From: Pleurostoma richardsiae
Lineage: Eukaryota; Ascomycota; Sordariomycetes; Calosphaeriales; Pleurostomataceae
Direction of reading: 5' to 3'
DNA: 64,000 nt
Assembly (NCBI GenBank): GCA_030052745.1
Contig: JANBVO010000004.1
Coordinates: 992,001-1,056,000, forward strand
The notes under the pieces are model-generated. The model was given only the letters and a program-made list of their open reading frames with translations. It ran no database searches and was not told where the DNA came from. Shown here piece after piece: positions 10,902 through 23,132 of the stretch (position 1 is the first letter of the stretch; each line of letters begins with the position of its first letter). The translations under genes were made by a program, and so were the position numbers.

Positions 10902-12078
10902 TTACGCCTCGCCTGGCGGCGGGTTGTCTGTCATGCCGTGAGCCGTAACGGGCATAGAGGGAGTTGACTGAGGAACGGCCCTGTCAGCGGCTTCCTTCGA
11001 GGTTGGAACAAAGTTGGCAAACTCTCCTTGGACGATGCCCAAGGGCTTGCCTCCGACCTCTTAGGGATTAGTATGAATCTCCGGAATTGATGACACGGGA
11101 AGGGATGCTTCAAGCTACAAATAGCTGATGTGCCTCGCAGTCTGACTTACAGGAGGCTCGTACTGGAAATACGTCCTGTCCATCGTGCCAGCCTTTGCTA
11201 TGCGGGCATTCCAGTCGAGGCCCGTTTTCTTCTTGAAGAAGGCCTTGAAGAGGGTGAACTCGTGCCGAAACTGCTGAGCAGTGCTGCTGGGCCGGTGGAA
11301 GCTGGCCTGCGTGTCGCCTTTCTTCTTGTAGTGCTTGACTGCGAACAAGTAGAGTCGCGGCCGGGCGTTGGACTCGAAGAGCTAGAGGCGCCAGATGATT
11401 AGAGGTCGATCTTCTTGGCGGAGAGAGACCGGACTTACATGGAGTATGTAGCGTTCGCCTTGGACGTCTATGTCCGGGTTGTCCCGTGTCAGCGTGACCT
11501 TATAGTCGAAGAACATCTCGTCCGAATAGATATGATAGAGGTCTGTCGCCAATAGATCAGATGATATGACTTGGAGCAAAAAACCAGCAGGTTGATAGCT
11601 TACTCGTGTTGACGAACTTGTCCTCAAGCCCGACAGCCTTGGTCGTCCCAGCTTCCTGTTTCTCTTTGCTGCGCTCCTCCTGCGAAATGGCGTAGAGTGA
11701 GTAGTCCCTCTCTGGAAGCTTCCTCTTTCTCGTGATGGAGTCCTCCAGCCAGTCTTTGGTGATGATATGGCAGGCCTTCCTTCCCAACCTGATCGCGCGG
11801 CGTACTAGATCAGACGAAGAGCTCAGGTTATCATTGAGAAGCCAGGGGAGGTAGCGCGGGTCGAGGAACCGGCTCTTACCCTTGGGACCCTTCTTCCTGA
11901 ACTCATCCTCAGTACAGACAAGGTGCGTCACTGTCTCGTCCATGGCCTGTACCAGCCTCCCTCTGCGCTGCGTGAGCCATCTCGAGATATTGGCTTCCGT
12001 CCACTGACCCTCGAGCTCTCCGGTAATCGAGACGACAGCGCCTTCGAATATCGGCCTCTCTGCTCGTTGGATAGGCAT
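10902..12078 (-). CDS. BRCT-WGR protein without PARP catalytic domain
   Basis: Four exons on the minus strand: 12078-11604, 11542-11439, 11381-11151 and 11057-10902, giving 321 aa. The first three introns are 61, 57 and 93 bp with good GTAAG donors. The last acceptor (aagag) is the least certain. Residues 1-130 form a BRCT domain (IFEGAVVSITGEL, THLVCTEDEF, and the terminal-helix tryptophan in ITKDWLEDS). Residues about 160-260 form a WGR-like domain (NLYHIYSDEMFFDYKVTL, RPRLYLFAVKHYKKKG, FRHEFTLFKAFFKKKTGLDW). Fungal PARPs carry BRCT-WGR ahead of a regulatory and catalytic region. Here the protein stops shortly after WGR with a Pro-rich tail and no catalytic sequence. A role in DNA-break recognition is inferred from the domains only. 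Confidence 0.85.
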
Positions 12079-13811
12079 TATAGTAGCATAAGATTACTAT
12101 TGGCAACCTGACGACCAGAGAGGTGGGTGTGAGGTAGGATGGGAAATAGACAGTAGAGGTGATGGATGCAACTTTTCGAGTTGTAGCGCGGCTTCATGTC
12201 TTGATATCAAGAGTGGTAGACTACCTGGGTTACTAGGTAGGTAGGTAGGTGACTGGCAGGTCAGGTAGATAGGTAACTGGCAGGTAGATAGGTAAAGACT
12301 TGACTCAGATGGGTGGGAGAAAGGGTTAAAGGAGCTTGAACATAATCTGTCTAGGTACTTTCAATGCAGCAAGAACGAATACAAGGCGCCACGTCCCATG
12401 GCAATTTCCGACACTCAGCGGGTGTGCTAGAATTCCGGTAAAGCATAGTCCTCGACTCGTTGTACATAAGACTCCAGAGTTGAGAAATAGTTGGCGAAAG
12501 AGGTGCCCCATACGGGACAGGAGGCGGGTCGAAGTCTATTCGAACTGGTCCTACAAAGACTCTTGCAAATGGCACGCTCCGTAGCCATTTAAATTCATAG
12601 GACATCTGCCATTAGTGCCCATAAGAAGACTCGGGGTATGGGAGCCATTCAAAGGCGCGGATACTACAGGCAGCTATCGTCAGAACGGACATTTGACAGT
12701 GGCAGAGGAGTAGACTCAGAGTCTCACCAGAATGCACTCTCGAAAGATGCCAATTTCCGTACGTCGAGGGTCTCCAGCCATCCGAGGCAATCACTCCATC
12801 TGTAAGCAACGACCGGCTGATCACACATAAGGGACCGAGGGTGATCCTGAGTCTGTTGTGAGAACGCGCAATCCCCATTTCTGATAGTAACGGGAGCAGG
12901 CCCAGCTCGACCGACGCAAGGTCTGCCGGTCCACCAGATGATCTCGCCATGATATTGACTTCTCTTCGTTTTCTAGTTGCTCGCATAGGTCAATCAGCAG
13001 GCATCAATTGCGCAGATACCAGGGCGACTTATGTCGCAAGGTCTTTTCCTTGATACTTTTAAGCAACTTGATGAGGGGTGATCATCCATTTGAAGTGTCG
13101 AGGCTTGGGGACGGCCAAGACTTCCAGCGGTCTGGTCCTCGGTGGATTTCTCAACGCAAAGCACCTTCTGGCAGTGTGGCGCGCCAAGTTTCGTCTATTT
13201 TAACGTTTCACTCGTTCCGCGATGCGAAAATTATCATCTTCCCCGTGTGGAGTCCATTTAATCCAGCCTGGATGATGTTCCTCCCGTTTGGTGGACGATC
13301 TCCCATCGGTCGTGTAGTAGGGGCTCGGGTAAGGGTAGACCCACGGCGTCATAGAGCAAAGGAAGACGGCATAATGCAGTAATTCGTGGGAGATAAATGG
13401 AGACGGGACAAGGCCTATTCAAAGGAGGGCTTCGGCGTATAAATACTGCATTGGGAGAAGAGGGTAGTAGAGCCGTCTCTATTAACCCAAGTAACGGAGG
13501 GGGAAGATTCTGCCAACTCGGCTGTTGAAGCTCTGAGGCATGGGTGTGAGGATGAGTCCTCCTGCCGCCTGATCGTATACCACATGACAGTTTGGCCGCA
13601 GCTGGGACTTTTCTCCGTCACTATCCATGCTTTTGAATTATTGGGTCCGCGAAGTAAGGACGTGAGCCAATGTCAAGGACTCGTTAGAACCTCTCCGTCT
13701 TTGCAGGACTTGTGAACAATGACAGGGCAAAGCAAATGTCACGGACTAGGAGAGACCAGGAGTCGATCTTGCCTAAACAGGCCGCACATGCTCAGATTTG
13801 CCATAGAGATC
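12079..13811. other. Gene-poor interval with GGTA repeats
   Basis: Shared upstream region of the BRCT-WGR gene and 3' region of trpC. Open frames up to 124 codons (12612-12986 minus, 13008-13382 plus) show no family resemblance and I do not call them. A TATAAATA lies at 13438-13445 on the plus strand without an obvious gene behind it. Confidence 0.5.
12235..12296. repeat. Degenerate GGTA/GGCAGGTAGATA simple repeat
   Basis: Four copies of AGGT are followed by two imperfect copies of a longer unit (aggtagataggtaactggc and similar). It is in the upstream region of the BRCT-WGR gene. Confidence 0.75.
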
Positions 13812-16167
13812 CTATCTTCTGATAGCTTTTGCGGCCTTGACAAAGCTCCTTATCTTGTCGAGGCTCTGCTTCCCATCCTCTTCTACACCACTGCTAACGT
13901 CCACACCAAGGACTTTGTCAGCCAGAGGGCCTAGAGCTGTGACCGACTCAGCGACATTGTCGGGGTGGAGCCCTCCAGCAAGCAAAACGACCAGACCCGA
14001 GTCACTTTCCAGATCGACTCTCACGGCGGACATGTCAATCAGTTTCCCAGAACCGGAGCCGGAATCCAATAACGGGACTGCATGGCATCCCCGTGTCCCG
14101 ATGCCAGCCTCTCCAGGTTTGAATTTCCTGACCACAGGAACAGGAATGAGGTGCGCCCAATCAAGAGGCTCATTCCCATGGAGCTGTACAACGTCCAAGT
14201 TGAAGACGTTCACCTGTTCGAGGACGTATTCCAGTGGCTGATTCATGAAAACCCCGACCAAAACAGGACCTTTCCGGGTCAACGTCTGCCTAGCGGAGGC
14301 AAAGAAATCCGAAGCTTTCGAAGAAGTATCGTGCGAAGACGAGAGACCTGGCTTCTGCTTCCGGTGGACCGCCTCTGCTATCGCAAGCCCGGTCTCGCGC
14401 GAGACGCAGCGTTTGGCTCCCGGCACCAGGATCATGCCGACCATGTCCGCACCGGCGTCAACGGCCGCGGCAGCCGCCTCAGCGCTACGAGTCCCGCAAA
14501 TCTTTACAATCAGCGGCTCAGCAGGATTAGACGGGGCGGATGTCGAAGTACCTGAGCAGAGTTCCTGGATAAACTTAGCCGCGTCCGGCGCTCGCATGAT
14601 TGCCTCTCCCACGAGGACAGCGTTGACACCGTCGTTCTTGCAATCGACGACGTCTTTGTGCGTGTTGATGCCACTGAGGGCACAGATAATAGTGGAAGTC
14701 GGCACCATGCTCCTCAAGCTCCTTGTCGTGCCCAGATCAACCTCGAATGTCTCCAGATTGCGGTTATTGACGCCAATGACCTTAGCTCCTAGCTTAACGG
14801 CAGCACTCATCTCCTCGGCATTTTGAACTTCAACTAGCGGCTCCATTCCCAGAGAAAGGGAGTACTTATATAGGCGTTCAAGAAGCTCAGGCTCGAGCAT
14901 CTTGACAATCAGGAGCACTGTGTCCGCGCCAGCCAACCTAGCCTCCAGGATTTGATACTCCTCGAAGATGAATTCCTTGCGGAGTATGGCGGGCCGGTTA
15001 GACATACCATCGAGTACCCGTCTCACGGAGCGGAGATCCTCAATGCTGCCTTTGAACCATTCGGGTTCGGTAAGCACTGAGATGACGCTTGCCCCGGCGA
15101 GGGCGTACTTGTGCGCCTGTGCCGGTGCACTTATGTCGAGGGCAAACACGCCCTTGGAAGGCGATGCCCGCTTGATTTCAGCCATAAGCGACACGTTAAA
15201 GGGGGATTGGCGGAGCCGGTCGACGAAGGGCACCAGCGGCGGCGCACAGTTCAGCTCGTACGCAGCCTGAAGGTCGGCAGGCCGCTGCGACGGAATCTCC
15301 TTTTGCGCCGCTACCGCAACTTTGCGGTGTGCGTAGATCTGCTGCAGAATGTTGTTCTTCTTAGGCGCGCCGTTTGCAACGCCATTCGTGAGCTTCTGAT
15401 CTCCCTTCGTGGATACTTCCTTCTGAAGGCGCTCATTCTCGGCCCAGGTGCCACCCTGCATGTGCAAGAAGTTCCTGAACATGAGGCGACCCTCTGCAGA
15501 AAGAATACTTTCCGGGTGGAACTGGACGCCTTCGATGGCGAGTTCTTTGTGCCGGACACCCATGATAACGCCCTTGGAACCATCGCCCTTCTCAATCCAA
15601 GACGTCACCTCGAGGGTCTCGGGCAGCGTGGGGTGGGTTCCAGCCAGCGAGTGATACCTCGTGACTGGGAGCCTTTGAGGCAGGCCGGCATAAACACCCT
15701 TGGAATCATGAAGCAATGGGGACGTCTTGCCGTGCAAGATCTCCCCTGCGAAGCTGACATCTCCACCGTAGACGTTAAAGATGCATTGTCTGGTGTCTGA
15801 GTCAGAATGTAGTCCCTACAGTCAGCAAGTGGTGGAGTGGAACTTACAGGCCCATGCAGACACCGAAGATAGGAATCTTGCCGGCGAAATAGCGGATGGC
15901 ATCGCGACTGATGCCGGAATCGGTGGAGGGATGACCTGGGCCGGGGCTGATGACGAGCTGGGTAGGCTTCGTGGCGATGAGCTCGTCTAGCGTGATCTGG
16001 TCGTTTCTGTAGACGGTGACCTTGGCGCCCTCAAGCACGAGATACTGGTAGACATTATACGTAAACGAGTCGTAGTTGTCAATGAGGACGAGGTTGGAAG
16101 CTGTAGGGACTGGCGGCGAGGGTTCCGGGTGGTTCGGCGAGTGATCGATGACATCTAATGAAGGCAT
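13812..16167 (-). CDS. trpC: Trifunctional tryptophan biosynthesis protein TrpC
   Basis: Two exons on the minus strand, 16167-15848 and 15789-13812 (58-bp intron), giving 765 aa. Domain order is glutamine amidotransferase (anthranilate synthase component II), indole-3-glycerol phosphate synthase, phosphoribosylanthranilate isomerase, the standard fungal fusion. Landmarks: [13 protein letters not shown] at the start, nucleophile Cys104 in [14 protein letters not shown] for the His/Glu of the triad, [11 protein letters not shown] and FIFEEYQI in the synthase, and [15 protein letters not shown] and [10 protein letters not shown] in the isomerase. It acts in the cytosol; the amidotransferase works with TrpE. 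A TGAGTCA site lies 36 bp before the start codon, so general amino-acid (cross-pathway) control is likely. It is divergent from NUP188. Very confident. Confidence 0.97.
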
Positions 16168-16839
16168 CTTGAGTATCCTTTGTATGGTTGGGCGGGATGG
16201 ATTGAGTCACTCAGAGTCCACCCGGATACTTCAAGTTCTGTGGGAACGAAACAGGAGAGTGTCCCAGCCAAACAAGAAGGCACACCGACAGACAAAGAGC
16301 GAAGAGTGTAGCAGAGGGCCGGAGGGGACCTGGCACGGTTATAAAAGAAGACGAACTGTGTGTATCTACAGTCAGATGTCGACGATTTCGGAACGGCAGG
16401 CCTTCTTAGAGGGGCACAATTTTTTGGCCACCAAGGGACCACCAGCCCAGCGCCTCCGATCTGCAAGGGGACGAAAAGCCGGGGATCAGATACGGGCAAA
16501 GGTAGGTACGTACTGCTCGACCCTCTGCCTTAGGTGGTTTTAGCGTCCTGCAAGGCTGCCAGGTCACAGAAGGCTCTGATAGGCTGCAGCCACAGCTCTC
16601 CACAGCAACATAATTTTTATCTGGGAGCTCTGCCATTGCAAAGGTACTGTGTACCTTGAGGTGCATGTACGTACGGGCACGTCCACCGACTGCAAGCGCG
16701 TCAACCCACCCTCGCAAGGCCACCACCACCACCGCCGCCAATATCCTGCTCACCACCTCAAGGTCGCGACGCCATCTTCTGCACAGTCCATGAGTGCAGC
16801 AAGAAGAGGCACTCTCACTGCCTGCTGAGCCCTGCAGCA
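16168..16839. other. Divergent promoter of trpC and NUP188
   Basis: 672 bp between two divergent starts. Apart from the TGAGTCA site I see a CCACCACCACCACC tract near 16720-16737 and GGTACC/TACGTAC-type promoter sequence. No gene. Confidence 0.65.
16203..16209 (-). promoter_or_regulatory. Gcn4/CPC1 (CPRE) site
   Basis: Perfect palindromic core TGAGTCA, followed by CTCA, about 36 bp upstream of the trpC start. The bZIP activator of cross-pathway control (Gcn4, CPC1/CpcA) binds this heptamer, and trpC genes are classical targets. It may lie in the leader or just upstream of it. Confidence 0.6.
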
Positions 16840-19800
16840 ATGGCCTCCCTTCCCACCGACCGGCTCTACTTTCCTCCTCTCGAAGACTGCCTCAAGGGTG
16901 AGAGGATCCTGCTGTACGTTGCTGCCCTTGCGCCTGGCTCGCTGTAAGCGACAACATCACCGTATAGGGCCGATACTGACAATGGATATCTGTGGTGCAG
17001 CTCCTGGGAGCTAGTCGCCTCTGCCCTCTCTAGCTCTAGCAGCGACCGGTTAACTGCCGATTCCGTTTCCGAGTTTCTCAAGGATGGCTATGTCCAGTTG
17101 ATTCTGAAGTCACCCTCCAAGGCCTTCGAGCCGCCTACCGCACAGTCGAAATCCGATTTCGAGACCAAGACAGCCGCCATCAATGTCACCCCAACGCCAA
17201 ACGGCAAATACGACGTCAAGGAGCTCAAGGAGGACGCCTTATGGCTGAGCAAGAATACCAATATCAGCGAGGTTGCTGCTCTGCGAATCGTTGCAGTCGA
17301 GTTCCAGACCCGATCTCAGAACCACCTGAACGGGCCGCTGTCTACGCAAGATGTCGTCAACCTGCAAGAAGCCGTCGGCGTCAACGGCGCTCAGGCGACT
17401 GCGTTTCTGGCAGCGCTCAACACGTCGAACACCATGGACGCGGAGGTTATATGGGCCGATTTCAATAAGGAGGAGGGCAAGCGGCAACGTCTGCTAGCTA
17501 CCTACTTGTCTGAGCGGCGTTACTTCCTGATGTCGGCCGACTATGCACTTGGTTTCATGGTGCAGGCGCCGGACTCCAGTTCGGCTGGCTCCACCCTCGA
17601 CTCCTTGCGGAGGGACGTCCTCTGCTCTACCTTTGGTGTGAAAGCGGCTCCTGACCTCAAATCGGGTGCCCTAGAGTCAGTGATGTCTACATATCTGGGT
17701 TTGGTCCCGGACTGTCTTGATCGCCCCGAGTCTGGGATACAGTCTTTCTTCAAGGACGTACAGATCGTCGACGACGATCTCGCAATCGACTGGGTCAGGA
17801 CGGCTCTAACTGAGGCAGTCCATGCCCTGTCGGTAGTATTCCAAATCCTGGATTTGTCAGATACCTTCGTGTCGACCGACATCATCACCCAGTGGTTCGA
17901 GTTCGTGGACAAGTATAGCTTCCTCGAGCAGCTGCAACCGGTGCGACTTCCTCCTTACTGTCTCCTCTCATCCAGATTTTCCTGTTTGCTGACCCCACCT
18001 AGGGCAATGAGGCTATCGCAGAGCTGGTTCAGCCCCTGAGTTGTCTAGTCTGCGTCATATCAGTGAAGGTCCTAAATCTTACTAGGTCCTTAGCATATCT
18101 CGACAAGGAGATAGATCTTGGCCCCGAGGAGACAACGTATTTAGCGTCTCCCGACGTCCTGAGAACGGTCCATGACGTGACTAAAGGTGCTGCTGATCGT
18201 GGCTTGATCACTGCCAGCCCCTTGATATTCTCCTGGTCCCTCATAGTACACCGCCTGCATCTTTCATATCAGGAACGAGCTGAACGACGAGACCTCGCTC
18301 AGAACCGGCAGGCGCAGGAGGGCTTTGAACGCGAAATCCAGTCAGGACCAGGACCCATGACCCGACGCTCCTCTGCGGGAAGTATAGTGTCTCTTGTCTC
18401 ACTGGAGTCGCAGCCGTATGATAGCTTCCTGACGGAAACGGTGGTGGATCTGCAGGTGGTTGAACAGCTCGCCATGTCGGTCACTGCTGGTGGACACGTC
18501 TACAGCCTCATGTCCGAGATGGCTTTAGCCATGGGGGAGACTCCCGCTGCCAGCTTCCGTCCTGAACTTGGCTCTAGGATGCGCCTGGTCTTCCTGGATC
18601 TCCTGAAAGTCAGCTTTCCCCTCGTCGGATACCAGTCAGAACCAGTCAGCGCGCTCCTCGCTGTGCTTTCAGGCGGCAGGGACTATTGGCATCTCTCCAG
18701 CAGTGGCTGTTCCGCGACTCAGGACGTCGCAAGCCTAGCCCTAGGCGATCCGCTTCTCCTCAGTTTCTATGTTTTCAACTCTCTCAACCGATACCCCTAC
18801 GAGTTTCTGCCCTTCATCAGCCTCTATAGGATCTTGGCATCATCCCCATTCACGGATGACAAGTCTGACCTCATCCTTGGATCTCTCCTCAAAACCCCCA
18901 GCCTGACTTTCGTCCTGCCTGAAGGCTTTCAGGATTACGAATTAGCTCAGGAGGAGGACAACACCAATACGATCCGCATTGTCGAGGACATCCCACTATT
19001 TGCCAACTCATCAGCATGGAAACGACGCCTCGCAGAAGAAGAGCCATTCTGCATTCCTGCAGGTACTTTCGGGCGCTTCGTCAGCGACACTGGCCGAGTG
19101 GTTCTCATGGAGTACGAACATTCAACGCTGGCTCTGTTAGGAAAGCGCCTTGAGGCAAATCTGGCTTCTGATGCCTATCTTCTCCAGCTTGGCTACCTGG
19201 GGTCTGAGGAGGTCTCCGAGGCTATCTCCCTTATAGCTACTTTGATCCGTGTAGAGACGTTGAAGGCATCTGGTGCTGAAGAGACGGGTGCTGATGAGGC
19301 GGGGCTGGCAGTCCTGAGAGAAGCCAGCCGAGCTCTTCCTCGTACGAAAGATCTTATTAGCGTTGTCTGCGACACTCTGGATACATATATTCAGAGGGAC
19401 ATGACCGCACTTGATGGCCCCGACATCAGCGTCATCACTGCCTGCATTGCCTTCCTGCACTCGATTCTTCCCATCTGCCCAGGTCGCGTCTGGTCTTATA
19501 TGGCAAGATGTGCGTTGCTTAACACAGATTCTCGTGCTGGCAGACTGTCAAGGATCACGGGTACTCTCGATCTAGTTTCCGAACGATACGATTTTCTTGT
19601 CTCAGCCGTCACCTTCTTTTCTAGTTTGGTGGACAGCGCCATGACGAGTGCCGTTCAGCGCAAAGTCGGAGGAAAGCTCGGTGGACGTCAAAAGGGCGAC
19701 GAGAGCCAATGGCTGGGAACGTCCGAGAAGATCTTGGCGCAGGTCAACCTTTCTGTTGCCCAGACCGTGGTTGATATACTCGAGAATTCCTCTACATGGA

Positions 19801-22532
19801 GGTTCTCGTCGGAAATCGATCGCAGCATTCTAATACGGGGTGTGGTTCCGATTATGAACAAACTCGTCCTCTACTCCTTCAGTATGGGTGACGCGACCGA
19901 CGGAAGCAATACCAATCCGTTGGTCGCCTGCCTTGAGCCGGCAGCAAGATACGTCATTCAAAGCTTCTTGGCCTCTTCGTCAGGGTCTCTGAGGTTCCAG
20001 CCGCTTCTCTCAACTCTGCTGGTTGCTTTCGACATGCCAGATTCTACATTGTACACCCTACGGGACGACGTGATATCACAGAGGCTCATTGGTGTGCTCG
20101 AGTTCGCGACGTCCCTGATCAGAGCGGCAACATATCTCGAGCAGCCTGCAGCGGCGATCGAGACACAGCTTCTGAAGGGTGGTTCTCTCGTCGCTCGCCT
20201 CTGTGCTGTGGATGACTCTTTCAAAGGCCCAGCGTTTGCACTTCTTGGTGCGCTGGCCGAGAGTGCCGGGAAGGCGAACAGTGAGCCGCCGTCTCTTCTT
20301 AGCTATCTAGGACCACAGATCTCTCGGTCGTTCATACACGTGCTTTCAAGGCTGGATAAGCCATTTGACCGGCCTGGCGAGGGCATCCGGTATTGGCAGT
20401 TCTTCTCCACCATCATTCGTAATAGACAGCAGTGGATGGCAAACTGCTTGCTTACGGGCAAGACACCACGCGAAGCCCTCAAAGGCGATACCAAGTCCGC
20501 CAAGCTCTCGCCAGACTCCATTCTTGCCACGGCATTGGCCAAACTGCGGTCTGTCAAGTCAATATCCGGATCTGAGGCACTAGCTGTGCTAGATTTCTTC
20601 ACATCGGCGCAGAATTACTGGCCTTGGACCATCTTTGCAACGCAGCAAGATAACGCCTTTCTTGCCGAACTTCGCGCCTACGTGCGTGAACTCAAGTCTG
20701 CTACTGCCACAGCGAAAGCGAACCCAGAGCAGGCCTGCAACGAGGCACGCATTGCTGCGTATATCGCAGAGACTTTTGCAATGCAGTTGTATCATCTTCG
20801 CCAGATGGGAAGAGAGAACGACTTCGCGCGAGAAGTTATGAACGATCTGGATTACTTCCTCCGAGACGGCGTCACTGTCTCTGGCTACAACAACTCTTTG
20901 CATGCTAATTTTGCGAGGAACTTTGCGAAGCGATATCCGGGTTGCTCGCTGGACAACTTCAAGCGGACCTTGCTTTCGCCGCGACAACTCGGGAAACAGT
21001 ACTACTACGCGCTGGACACCGCAGAAGAAATGATGAGGTTTGATCCTGGATGGATTGGACCACGAGAGAACGGGTTCAAGAGCGAGATGCAGACCGCTAA
21101 CCTGAACCTTTCTCTCGTGGATGCGCAAATAGTTGGTCTATTTCGACTCCATATAAAGTTCCTGAACTTAGCTAACATCCTCCAGGCATTATTCCACTCC
21201 TGGGAGTTCCTCCTGCTCGAGCTCAGCAGCTGCCTCCTGCCTAAGGACCAGAAGATCACAAAACAGATGATGCAGGTAGCCGAGCAGTGCCTGCTCTCTA
21301 ATCAAGACGTGCAAGGTCCTGAACAGATCTTCCAGAGGATCGTTAGGTCCCGAGCCAATCTGGCCATGGTCTTGGTGCAGCGACTTACCGACATTTCGCT
21401 ATTGCCAAAGGACATACTGGAGCTCCTGACTGCCATATGGACCACGATAAACGGCATAGATAACCCCTTTGCTCCAGAACAGTTGCAATACTTCCGGACA
21501 CTGCTCAAGACGCTCTATATAGTATTAAGGGGCTACAGCAACACCGAGGTTTCGACTGGAGACACCAAAGCTGCCAAGGGCGAGGTAGCTATTACACAAG
21601 GCGTGCTGAACATTATCGACAAAGTCGTCGCGCAGGGCTTCCGCACCCTTGTCACGTTCATTCATGATCCGGAAGTGACAGTGTTCCCCGAGGATATTGC
21701 CCTTCTCACGGCTATTATTCAGGCTTGTCTCGCCATGCCAGGCGTAGATCAATGCCAGGTTCAAGTGCTGAACATCATGGCCTCATACGACGTTCTACAT
21801 GTCGCAACCTCACTCTTCTCCTGGTCCGACAAACTTGCCGAAAAGGGCGATCCCGTCTACGGCGAGCTGAGTATTCTTTTCCTCCTCGAGCTCTCCACCC
21901 TCCCAGTCATTGCTGAACAATTGGCCTGTGACGGGCTGTTGGGGCACATAACGTCGGCCAACCTCGCAACCCATATACAGCGCGCGAACGTATCGCCGTT
22001 TGCAGACAGCCCTGGCTCGCAGCGATGCTACAGTATTTGGGCAAAGGGGATCCTCCCACTTCTCCTGAACATCCTCACGGCGCTGGGTGCGACCATCGCC
22101 CCCGAGATCGCCTTCGTCCTGAACCGTTTTCCCAACTTGCTGAAGTCAAGCGTCGAGCGCTTCGAGGCACCCGGCATCAGCCGTACGGCGTCCCGCGACA
22201 CGCCGCACTATGTCACACTGATCTCTGTCTCCGAGATCCACTCGCTGTCGCTCCTGACGCGCGTGTTGTCTGTCCTGCGGGACAACAACAACCGTGACAT
22301 CCCGGAGGTGCAGTGGGATGCGCCGGGCCTGCTTGAGAACGTCGAGTTTTGGCTGTCCGGACGCAAGGTCCTGCGTGAAAGGCTTCTGCCACTAGGCCCT
22401 AGGGAGGCCGACTGGCGGGCCATGACGGCGACCCGTGGAGGGTTTGACGGCAAATGCGAGAACAAGCTGGAGGAGAAGGTCGTGTCCCAGCTTGAGGCCG
22501 TGAGGGAGGTTTTGAGTGATGCAACGGAGTAA
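16840..22532 (+). CDS. NUP188: Nucleoporin Nup188
   Basis: Four exons: 16840-16913, 17001-17940, 18003-21131, 21186-22532, giving 1829 aa. It is a large alpha-solenoid protein of the inner ring of the nuclear pore. It aligns along its whole length with the Chaetomium thermophilum Nup188 sequence I recall. Shared blocks include the start (TDRLYFPPLEDCLKG), SWELVASAL, VCPGRVW/ICPGRVW, NRQQWMANCLLTGKTPREA, FVTSAQNYWPWTIF/FFTSAQNYWPWTIF, YVAETFAMQLYH/YIAETFAMQLYH, HANFARNFAKR, and EIHSLSLLTRVL near the end. The third intron (21132-21185, ctaac...ccag) is 54 bp and has no stop, so the frame stays open if it is ignored. It interrupts the expected DAQ-ALFHSWEF junction, so I treat it as real. The expected length and C-terminus are complete. 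Confident. Confidence 0.96.
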
Positions 22533-23132
22533 TGCGGAGGGTCAGTTAGAATATGCGGATTACATTATGAGATACATGCTGCGGGTGTTGGACTACAGGG
22601 TAGAAGAACTACAAAAGGTTTTGGTAAGGCATTGACATGGCCCGGGTTTGATCAGTGGTATACTCGGGCCGTTGTGAGGCAAGCATACTCAAGAGAAAGG
22701 TACTTCTCCATGAAGGCCAAATGCCACAGAGTTGAATTGCTTTCGTCTATAACAGTCCATATTGCCCAACTTCCGAGAACTTTCCTGGGACAAGTATGAA
22801 CCCCGATAAGGATACCATAACCCCTAGGCTAGGAAACAAGAACTATTGTTACAACAGATGACCCAACGGTATCCCCATTCCTGTTCAAGGGGCTAGCGGG
22901 ATCTCTAGCATCGTCCCTTTCCCGCTATTCTTCTCTTCCGAGAGTCCAGCCATATACGTATCGTACAAGGCACACCGATAACATTTTCGCCATCCAGACC
23001 GCAACCGCCGACGTGACCAGGGAAGCAATATCAAGCAATATTGGAATCCCAGCCAAGTCCTCCCCATAGACAATGCAGTTCGTCCTCTCCCTCGGAGTAC
23101 GTGTCGATTGAGTGCGCCGGCTTCCGGCACCC
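22533..23132. other. Intergenic between convergent NUP188 and TIM9
   Basis: About 600 bp of shared 3' region. No gene or repeat seen. Confidence 0.6.

Noticed and set aside
12612-13382. Two 124-codon frames, one on each strand, in the gap between the BRCT-WGR gene and trpC
   Set aside because: No family resemblance, no good start context, no splice partners.
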